In this document: one piece after another, positions 1 through 6,977 of the stretch
How positions within the stretch are numbered: position 1 is the first letter of the stretch
How the letters are laid out: every line of letters starts with the position of its first letter
Assembly (NCBI GenBank): GCA_947629215.1
Contig: CANRCU010000024.1
Coordinates: 1 to 15,496, forward strand
Source: an uncultured Clostridia bacterium
GTDB taxonomy: Bacteria; Bacillota; Clostridia; Lachnospirales; CAG-274
DNA length: 15,496 nt
Direction: 5' to 3'
The notes under the pieces: model-generated
Seen by the model: the letters and a program-made list of their open reading frames with translations, nothing else
What the model was told of the DNA's origin: nothing
The model's database searches: none
Program-made: the position numbers and the translations under genes

Positions 1-1774
1 TTTTATCCCTTGGCGTGCTGTCAAGAGAGCCGACTATCACAACGGGAAATTCCAGCCCTTTTGCCTGATGCACAGTCATAAACGACACACAGCCGTGGGG
101 CGCATATTCCGCCTCGTCCTCATATTCGCCGATGCCGTCCGTATACATATATTTAAGATAAACATTAAAAAGATATTCCGCCATTGCAACCTTATTGTCG
201 CCTGAAATTTTATACATATCGTGCAGCAAAGCATATTTGCCCAACATTCGTGAAATTTCCGCAAGATTGCACGCCGCGCGGTTTTTCAGCACATTGTCGG
301 TCATCTCTGTTTCAAGATAAGTTTTGAACGGTTCACAAGCAATTATTTTATAAAAGATACCCAAAAGCGACAGTTCGCTTTCCCCTTTAAGACCGCTTAT
401 CGTTATACAAAAGCCGTCTATCAGCTCATACAGCTTTTCATTGATTTTCAGCTCTGCCCCTGCCGCCTTTACACAGCTTTTGTAATACTGCCGCAATTCC
501 GAGCTTATCGGTTTTGAAAAACACTCTTTTTTCAAATCTGTCAGATAAGTTTTAAAGCACCATATCAGACAGCCCAACATCAGCATTACTTCCTTACGTT
601 CAAAAAACATATCGGAACGTGGCGAATAAACGGGTATGCCTTTTTGTTCCAGCATTTCCGCCAGCTCTTTTGCCTCACTGCTCTTTACGGAGCGAAACAG
701 GAACGCCACTTGGTTAAAGTCCGAAATATTCCCGTTTTCCATAAGTTTTAAAATAAGATCCGCCGTTTCCTCCCCACGGCAGGTAAATACAGCCTTTTTG
801 CCGTTTTCGGCTTTTGCCGCGATCATATTTTTTTCATAGCGGAATTTTCCCCACTCGTAAGACTGCATATATTTGTTGTAAAAATCAATGATACTGCTTT
901 CGGAGCGATAATTTTTGTTTAAGTGTATTATACGGCAGTTTTCAAAATTTTTGGGGAACTCTAAGATATTTCTTACGGCAGCGCCTCTGAAACGGTAAAG
1001 CCCCTGGTCATCGTCGCCCACAACACAGATGTTTTTGTGCTTTGCCGCTATCAGCAGAGCCAACTGTTCCTGTATATAATTAGTATCCTGATACTCGTCA
1101 ATCATCACATATTTTATTTTGTTTTGCAGGGCTTCAAGTATTTCGGGGTCTTGTGTCAGCATCTCATAAGTACGGGTCTGTATGGATGAAAAATCCAATG
1201 CCGAGTTTTTATTCGTAAGCCTGTTATACCGCTCCAAAATTTTTGCAAGCAGGTGTATCTCGTCATCGGGGCATTTTTTCATATCCTGTATATCCACAAG
1301 CTCTTCCCTTAACTGATTTACATACCGACATATTTCAAGCGCATATCCCCAGTCGCCGCGGTAAGCCGAAATATTTTTTTTAAACCCCGAAAGATTGATA
1401 AAGCTGTCTATATTGCGGCATACAAAATATGCCTGTTCAAAACTGTCAAATACACGGTTTTCGCCCGTGTTTATGCCGTTTTCACGCAGCAGGCGCAGAC
1501 AAACCGAATGAAAAGTACCTATGTACATATCGCTGATATTCAGGTCATATCCCGATAACTCGTTCGATATGCGCGTCAGCAGCTCTCGCGCCGCCTTTTG
1601 CGTGAATGTAACGACCATTATTTCGGACGGTCTGACCTTCTTTTGCATAATAAGAAAGGCTATCCTCTTTACAAGCGTAAAAGTCTTACCCGTTCCCGGT
1701 CCCGCAATAATAAGTACGGGTCCTTCGGTATGCATAACTGCCGTTTTCTGTTCGTCATTAAGTAAAGAAAACAT
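1..1774 (-). CDS. UvrD/PcrA-like superfamily I DNA helicase, C-terminus beyond the window
   Basis: ATP-dependent DNA helicase of the UvrD/Rep/PcrA family; such enzymes translocate 3'-5' on single-stranded DNA in repair, replication restart or plasmid and phage metabolism. Translation gives about 591 residues with no stop before the left edge. Visible motifs are a Q-motif-like LNDEQ at residues 5-9, Walker A AGPGTGKT (24-31), motif Ia VVTFTQKAA (about 54-62), motif II IDEYQDT (225-231), motif III with GDDDQ and YRFRGA (about 250-262), and motif V TVHQAKGLEF (567-576). Motif VI and the C-terminal tail would lie outside. The start is the ATG at 1774, preceded by GAGGAAG, and lies 15 bases after the stop of the DUF1351 gene, so the two are probably cotranscribed. 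The family is clear. The exact orthology (housekeeping PcrA or an accessory helicase tied to this operon) is not; the operon position favours the accessory reading. Confidence 0.93.
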   Translation of the reverse strand, partial: MFSLLNDEQKTAVMHTEGPVLIIAGPGTGKTFTLVKRIAFLIMQKKVRPSEIMVVTFTQKAARELLTRISNELSGYDLNISDMYIGTFHSVCLRLLRENGINTGENRVFDSFEQAYFVCRNIDSFINLSGFKKNISAYRGDWGYALEICRYVNQLREELVDIQDMKKCPDDEIHLLAKILERYNRLTNKNSALDFSSIQTRTYEMLTQDPEILEALQNKIKYVMIDEYQDTNYIQEQLALLIAAKHKNICVVGDDDQGLYRFRGAAVRNILEFPKNFENCRIIHLNKNYRSESSIIDFYNKYMQSYEWGKFRYEKNMIAAKAENGKKAVFTCRGEETADLILKLMENGNISDFNQVAFLFRSVKSSEAKELAEMLEQKGIPVYSPRSDMFFERKEVMLMLGCLIWCFKTYLTDLKKECFSKPISSELRQYYKSCVKAAGAELKINEKLYELIDGFCITISGLKGESELSLLGIFYKIIACEPFKTYLETEMTDNVLKNRAACNLAEISRMLGKYALLHDMYKISGDNKVAMAEYLFNVYLKYMYTDGIGEYEDEAEYAPHGCVSFMTVHQAKGLEFPVVIVGSLDSTPRDK

Positions 1775-1789
1775 TTCATCTTCCTCGGG

Positions 1790-2557
1790 TCAGATATATT
1801 CATATTCAACGCCTATAGCGTTCATAAAATCAATAAGGCTTTCAAGCTGTGCCTTGCTTGCATATACTTTCAAAGCCGTGCCGTTTTCTTTGTCGGCGAC
1901 CGCCTCTTTTTGAGTAGCGGCGGTCTCAAAATTTATATTTGCGCGCTTTGTTATTGTCAAAAGCTCTTCGTTATGCTTTTGTATATCCTCAAGGCTCTTT
2001 CCGTTTGCATAGTCGTCCAAAAGCGTTGAAACAAACGGCGAACCCTGCGCTTTTATCTCATTTATCTCTCTTTTTGATTTTTCTACCGCAAATAAAATTT
2101 CTTTTTTGCATTCGTTTATCGAGTGCGTGACCTGCAGCCACTTGCTGTCTTTAAGAAAAACATTGAACAGCGGTTCCGCATATTCGCCGAGAACGGCTGA
2201 CTGCTTGTCATAATAAGCCTTTACCTCCGCTAATTTCTCTTCCTCTTTTTGAGCCTTGTATACCTTGACGACACCGTCAATATAAGTTAAACTGCCGTCT
2301 ATCATATCCACAAGTTCATCTACCTGCGGCTTTAATTTTTCATAAGGTGCAAGACACTCTTTTCTGTACTCCTTGCGCCTGTCCTCTATAGCCTTCTTTA
2401 TTTTGTTAAGCTCTGCTTTGTCGGACTTTGCTTCCTTTTCGTCGGTATAAACTATATTGTATTTTTTCAAAATATTTTTAAGCTGTGATTTCATAGCCGC
2501 AAAATCCCAGCTTGTGATAGAACGCTTTGTCAATTCGCTTATCTGCAATTCGTTCAT
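1790..2557 (-). CDS. DUF1351-type coiled-coil protein (phage-related)
   Basis: A 255-residue protein that I recognise as DUF1351-like, a family best known from phages and prophages of Firmicutes, where it often sits near recombination genes. Its biochemical role is unknown to me. Residues about 20-130 are rich in Lys and Glu and predicted to form coiled coil, including the family-like stretch AELNKIKKAIEDRRKEYRKE. The C-terminal 30 residues (ALKVYASKAQLESLIDFMNA and following) match the short C-terminal module typical of the family. There is no signal peptide or membrane segment, so it should be cytoplasmic. The ATG at 2557 has AAGGGAG eight bases upstream. It lies 27 bases after the MoxR gene and 15 bases before the helicase, inside a chromosomal-looking operon with no phage structural genes visible. 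It could be a domesticated phage accessory protein or an adaptor for the helicase. The family call is from memory of family sequences. Confidence 0.8.
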   Translation of the reverse strand: MNELQISELTKRSITSWDFAAMKSQLKNILKKYNIVYTDEKEAKSDKAELNKIKKAIEDRRKEYRKECLAPYEKLKPQVDELVDMIDGSLTYIDGVVKVYKAQKEEEKLAEVKAYYDKQSAVLGEYAEPLFNVFLKDSKWLQVTHSINECKKEILFAVEKSKREINEIKAQGSPFVSTLLDDYANGKSLEDIQKHNEELLTITKRANINFETAATQKEAVADKENGTALKVYASKAQLESLIDFMNAIGVEYEYI

Positions 2558-2584
2558 TTCATCATCTCCCTTAGATTTATATTG

Positions 2585-4090
2585 TTACAGCTCTTCAAGG
2601 CTTTCTATCTCCGCAATTATTTCTTTCTGTCTTTCATAAAACAGCAGCTCTTTATTATGTCTGAAATATTCGTCACAGCCATATTTGCCTATAAATCCGG
2701 CGGTATAGACATTGGAGGTCAATTCGGTGATAACAATAAGTATTTCCTGACCTTCGCCGAAAACTTTTTCAAGAAAAGAAAACATATTGGATAATTTCTT
2801 TTTCGTATTTTCGGCTGTCCGGGAAAGATTTTTTACTCTGTTGTCAAACTTCTCTTTTATTATCCCGAAAGCGGTCTTGGGGTCGTTTTCGTTTTCAATA
2901 AGGGCGCTGTATTCACTCAGTATATTTGCGGTTTCTTTCAATACCGAAATTTTGTCCTTTGAGCCGCTGCTTGATGTTTTCATTGAGCTTGCTCTTTTTC
3001 TTGTATTTGCTGTAAGTTCGCCAAGCACTTTTTTCGGTGTGACTTCGGACGTCAATTTCGTGCGAAAAGATTTCAGCGCGCCAAGCGTTTCTTTCAGCAC
3101 TTTCTCTTCGTTTATCACCGCTTTTGTTTCTTCGCTTACAGCGTCAAGCAGCAGTCTGATAAGCGCGAGCCTTTCGTCAAACTTTGATTTTTTTGCCCTC
3201 TCCGCAATTTCTTCCGTTTCTTTGCCGTCCAGTATTTTATCTACCTGATAATCGCTTTTGTATTTATTGAAAAGGTCATAATACATAGCAAAACTTCGCG
3301 AGATTTTTTTGTTTTGTATATATTGCGATGTCAGTTTTTCATTAACGGCAATACCGTGCATTTCATACAGTTTTATCATCTGGCTCAGGTCTTCCCAGCC
3401 ACGGGCGGTTATGAATGTTTTGCCGTCGATATTGCTTTCCACCTTGTAAAAATCCGTTCTTTTTATATCAAGATATGTAAGCACAGCGGGGTGTACGGCT
3501 CTTGCAAAAGCATATTCTTTCCATACGCCCAAATCGGGTTCAATATCTATTCTTTTAAGCCTGTCCCAGGTCACTATGTCAAATTCACGCACGGAATTAT
3601 TGTATTCCGGGGGATTGCCTGCCGTAACAACTATCCAACCGGCGGGAACACAATGCCTTCCGAAGACCTTATATTGCAGAAATTGCAGCATAACGGGCGC
3701 CAACGTTTCGGAAACACAGTTTATTTCGTCAAGAAACAATATGCCTTCTTCAATGCCTGTTTCCTCCATCATATCATAGACAGCGGCAATTATTTCGCTC
3801 ATTGTATATTCTGAAATATCGTATTCCTTGCCCTTGTAAATTTTGTGTTCTATAAACGGCAGACCCAATGCGCTCTGCCTTGTGTGATGCGTCATGGAAT
3901 ATGATAAAAGCCCCACGCCCATTTCCGCCGCTATTTGTTCCATTATTGCCGTTTTGCCTATGCCGGGCGGTCCCATAAGAAATATCGGACGCTGTTTTTC
4001 CACGGGTATTATGTATTCGCCGTTTTTATCTTTTGTAAAATAAGCCGTCATAGCGTTTTTTATCTGTTCTTTTGCCTCTTTTATATTCAT
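2585..4090 (-). CDS. MoxR-type AAA+ ATPase
   Basis: Cytoplasmic AAA+ ATPase of the MoxR class (501 residues). MoxR proteins form ring chaperones that remodel targets together with vWA-domain partners, as in RavA-ViaA and NorQ-NorD. Walker A is GPPGIGKT (residues 40-47), Walker B ILFLDEIN (117-124), and the sensor-1 region TAGNP (156-160, Asn159). Arg177 and Arg180 in DRLKR are arginine-finger or sensor candidates. After the ATPase core (to about residue 270) comes a helical, Lys/Glu-rich C-terminal half of about 230 residues with no family I recognise; a short Ser-rich stretch lies near its middle. The frame is open upstream to 4207, but the ATG at 4090 has a GAGAGG ribosome binding site and lies only 10 bases after the LRR gene's stop. 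The longer form would add 39 residues inside that gene, so 4090 is preferred. The matching vWA protein is encoded at 6978-8426 in the same operon. Confidence 0.9.
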   Translation of the reverse strand: MNIKEAKEQIKNAMTAYFTKDKNGEYIIPVEKQRPIFLMGPPGIGKTAIMEQIAAEMGVGLLSYSMTHHTRQSALGLPFIEHKIYKGKEYDISEYTMSEIIAAVYDMMEETGIEEGILFLDEINCVSETLAPVMLQFLQYKVFGRHCVPAGWIVVTAGNPPEYNNSVREFDIVTWDRLKRIDIEPDLGVWKEYAFARAVHPAVLTYLDIKRTDFYKVESNIDGKTFITARGWEDLSQMIKLYEMHGIAVNEKLTSQYIQNKKISRSFAMYYDLFNKYKSDYQVDKILDGKETEEIAERAKKSKFDERLALIRLLLDAVSEETKAVINEEKVLKETLGALKSFRTKLTSEVTPKKVLGELTANTRKRASSMKTSSSGSKDKISVLKETANILSEYSALIENENDPKTAFGIIKEKFDNRVKNLSRTAENTKKKLSNMFSFLEKVFGEGQEILIVITELTSNVYTAGFIGKYGCDEYFRHNKELLFYERQKEIIAEIESLEEL

Positions 4091-4100
4091 TGTGTGCCTC

Positions 4101-6854
4101 TCACCACTCAAGTACAAATTCATCCATAAACTTATCTTCGCCAAAGTTTTTGTTTTTGTAGTCAAGCAAAACCGCTGCGCAGGATGTTGCCTTGCTTTCG
4201 GCCGCAAGTGTTATAAATTCCGATAACTGCGCCGCCGTATAGGATGACAATATTGTTTCGGTCAGTTTTTCCACTCTGTCGGCTGCAATATCACTTCTGA
4301 TCGCTGCTTTTTCCAATTCAAACAAAATTGCATTAAGCTTATATTTGTTTGCGTCTTTTAAAAGTTTTGCTGTACCGAATGTTATTGTTTCCTCTGCGGA
4401 ATTAACATCATACTTCATTTTAATGCATTTATTAAAACATATAACCCAACCCATATCGTAATCATTATCAGAATAAACTTCTATGTCTTTGCGTTTCAAA
4501 ATTGTTCTTAATTTGCTTCTTTCTTTTGATGTAATAGTTATTCCTTTGTATCTGTTTTTTAAATTACTTACTTTGATTATTGGCTCCCATATCTGTTCAA
4601 ATGGCTGTTTTATATTGTTTGTCATAAAATAATCCTGCCATTTTTTTATATCAAGGCTGCTCATATCCAACACATGCGCGACCCCTATTTCGCCTTTTGG
4701 TTCATATACACGGTTGTTCACATCAATAACCGTTTTGTTCTTGACGGTAAACGTTTTTCCCTCACTGTCTATCCAGACAATACCTTCCAATATTTTGCTT
4801 ATTATCGGATGCACTATATAGATATTTTTCCATATATATTCCGAAATATGTGTTGCGTATATATGCATCATACGCATATTTTCAAGTCTGTATTTCACAA
4901 ATTCTTTTACATCTTTTCTTCGTGTTGCAATATCTTTCTTTATAATATCAAGAACTATAGGGTGTGCGCCTTCTTTGGGAACACTTTTTACTTTCTTGCC
5001 CGCCACTTCACCTTCTATTGCAAGTTTAAAATCATGCCGTATACTTACAACAAGTTTTACATCACCCTCTTCGTATCTGATCACACCGTTCTCGTCAAAG
5101 CCTAAATAGGAAATATTACCCGATATGCTTTTTTTCATTTCTTCCAGGTCATATATTTCCATAGCAGTTTTGCCTCTCATTTTTGCATATTCATAAAGCA
5201 TATCTTCTCTGTAGAAGTATTCTATTGCTTCACCGGAATCGCTCAGCATAAATGCCTTTTCAAGATTTTCGGCAAAATACCTTTTCTTTGCCATTTCGTT
5301 TTTTTTGTTATATTTAATTTTTCTTATTATTTTTGAAGGGTCTTTGCAATATATTACATACGGTATAATAAAATACCTATAGTCGTTATGGGTCAATTTT
5401 TTTTCAAATATTTCTTCATTTAAGTCGAGCATATCACGGATACGCCTTGCTGTTTCGCTTTCTTTGTATTTTGACATATCGGTCAACTGCCTGAATGTAG
5501 ACATTTCTCCGTGTACTATCTCCGAACAATTGTCAAATTGATAAGCATATTCCGACATCATAAGCCGAAAAACTTCTACAGGGCAAATATTTTTGCTGTT
5601 TTTATATTTAACACCGCTTTTTATTGTTTTTTGTATAACGGGATGTATTTGGGTGTTTTTCATTTTCTCTATTACAAACATCACCAGCTCGTTGATTGAA
5701 TTGTTTTTGCTGTCTGCATTCAAAGAAAATAATGTTCTTATTTTTATATTTTCCTTCAGCTTTTCAACGCATTTTTCAAAATTCTTGTTCTTGAAAATTT
5801 CGGCTGTTTTAAAGACATCTTCTTTCTCCAACAAATCAGAATACCCCGAAACATAATCTGCTGCCGCATAGGCAACCTTTTTGGTGATCTTATTTTCGGT
5901 CAGCAAGTGTTCGTTTAACAGTTTGTGTATATCTTTTGCGTTGTTTTCGTTTATGTATTTTTTCGTCAAAACATTTCTTATATTTTCCGTCTGATATAAA
6001 ATTACGTACACCCATTCCTTGTTACTGCATTCTTTGAAATAATTCACAAGGTCTGCAGGTATTTTTACCTTATTAAAAATATATTGACTAAGGTCAAGAT
6101 GTTCTAAATTTTTGCATTCATCAAAAACACAATTTCCTATTTTTTTCAGACTTTTCGGCAGGTTTATACTACTTAATTTATAGCAGCCTTGAAAAGCATA
6201 GTCCTCGATTGTTGTAACACCTTCGGGAATATTTATTTCTTTAAGACATTCACACCAAGAAAAGGCTGATTTCCCAATTTTAGTAACACTGTCGGAAATG
6301 TTTATTTCTTTAAGATATTTACACCCGGAAAAGGCAAATTTCTCAATTTTAGTAACACTGTCGGGAATGTTTATTTCTTTAAGACATTTACAATTGGCAA
6401 AAGCTGCATCGTTGATTTCCGTAACACTTTCGGGAATATTTATTTTATCAAGACTGCTACAACTATAAAAGGCCCATCCCCCAATATAAGTAACACTTTC
6501 AGGAATATTTATTTCTTTAAGACATTCACACAAGTAAAAAACAGAATCGCAAATTTCTGTAACACTGTCGGGGATATTTATTTCTTTAAGAGAGGAACAA
6601 TAAATAAAAGTTCCTGCATCAATTTTAGTAACACTGTCGGGGATATTTATTTTCTCAAGACTTCTACAATCACAAAAGGCTGTTTTCCCAATTTTAGTGA
6701 CACTGTCGGGAATATTTATTTCTTTAAGATATTTACAATCGGCAAAGGCAGAATCGTAGATTTCTGTAACACCTTCGGGAATACATACCTTATCGGTTGT
6801 CATATCGTCTTTTTTATATCTCATCAAAATATTGTTTTCGATTACAAATCCCAT
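4101..6854 (-). CDS. Leucine-rich-repeat protein fused to a DUF4132-like region
   Basis: A 917-residue protein without signal peptide or obvious membrane segments, so probably cytoplasmic. Residues 21-249 are ten BspA-type leucine-rich repeats with the core INIPDSVTKI, followed by a partial eleventh to about residue 260. Such repeats usually form a binding surface. Residues about 260-570 are helical and unassigned. Residues about 578-762 resemble DUF4132 (the E. coli YehI/MolR family): a start around YLGFDENG, the conserved HP in YIVHPII (679-685), and a late block IGVAHVLD (723-730) then IKQPFEQIWEP (748-758). The last 20 residues (LLDYKNKNF) resemble tails of other Clostridial LRR proteins. 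The ATG at 6854 follows an excellent GGGAGGT. The gene starts 123 bases after the vWA gene and ends 10 bases before the MoxR gene. In that 123-base gap a TATAAT at 6893-6888 has no convincing -35 box. The LRR call is secure; DUF4132 is likely. Confidence 0.85.
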   Translation of the reverse strand: MGFVIENNILMRYKKDDMTTDKVCIPEGVTEIYDSAFADCKYLKEINIPDSVTKIGKTAFCDCRSLEKINIPDSVTKIDAGTFIYCSSLKEINIPDSVTEICDSVFYLCECLKEINIPESVTYIGGWAFYSCSSLDKINIPESVTEINDAAFANCKCLKEINIPDSVTKIEKFAFSGCKYLKEINISDSVTKIGKSAFSWCECLKEINIPEGVTTIEDYAFQGCYKLSSINLPKSLKKIGNCVFDECKNLEHLDLSQYIFNKVKIPADLVNYFKECSNKEWVYVILYQTENIRNVLTKKYINENNAKDIHKLLNEHLLTENKITKKVAYAAADYVSGYSDLLEKEDVFKTAEIFKNKNFEKCVEKLKENIKIRTLFSLNADSKNNSINELVMFVIEKMKNTQIHPVIQKTIKSGVKYKNSKNICPVEVFRLMMSEYAYQFDNCSEIVHGEMSTFRQLTDMSKYKESETARRIRDMLDLNEEIFEKKLTHNDYRYFIIPYVIYCKDPSKIIRKIKYNKKNEMAKKRYFAENLEKAFMLSDSGEAIEYFYREDMLYEYAKMRGKTAMEIYDLEEMKKSISGNISYLGFDENGVIRYEEGDVKLVVSIRHDFKLAIEGEVAGKKVKSVPKEGAHPIVLDIIKKDIATRRKDVKEFVKYRLENMRMMHIYATHISEYIWKNIYIVHPIISKILEGIVWIDSEGKTFTVKNKTVIDVNNRVYEPKGEIGVAHVLDMSSLDIKKWQDYFMTNNIKQPFEQIWEPIIKVSNLKNRYKGITITSKERSKLRTILKRKDIEVYSDNDYDMGWVICFNKCIKMKYDVNSAEETITFGTAKLLKDANKYKLNAILFELEKAAIRSDIAADRVEKLTETILSSYTAAQLSEFITLAAESKATSCAAVLLDYKNKNFGEDKFMDEFVLEW
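6108..6794 (-). repeat. 69-bp in-frame tandem repeats encoding BspA-type LRRs
   Basis: Ten tandem coding units, nearly all 69 bases (23 residues), encode the N-terminal leucine-rich repeats of the 4101-6854 protein. Conserved positions are L-K-E-I-N-I-P-(D/E)-S-V-T-x-I at the start of each unit and A-F-x-x-C at the end. Several central units differ from one another mainly in the variable residues between the I of the strand and the AF motif. The high DNA similarity points to recent expansion or ongoing homogenisation. Confidence 0.93.
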
Positions 6855-6977
6855 ATTTTTGACCTCCCTATATTTTGCCCTGAGTAAATTATATTAATAT
6901 TCCGCAACTGCGTATTTAAAACCGACTGTTCCCGACACAACACCAAGCGCTCACCCAAAAGAAAACCACTCATACGG

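Noticed and set aside
3314..3814. A 166-codon plus-strand open frame opposite the MoxR gene
   Set aside because: It is antisense to a well-supported gene with clear Walker motifs and shows no domain of its own.
4091..4207. Upstream extension of the MoxR ATPase by 39 residues
   Set aside because: The extension lies inside the preceding gene, has non-family composition and lacks a ribosome binding site as good as that of the ATG at 4090.
6108..6794. Regular repeats that might suggest a CRISPR array
   Set aside because: The period is 69 bases with no unique spacers, and the units encode in-frame leucine-rich repeats of a long open gene.
6888..6893. Internal leftward promoter before the LRR gene, based on a TATAAT
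   Set aside because: No acceptable -35 box is found at 16-18 bases and there is no extended -10, so it is probably AT-rich chance.
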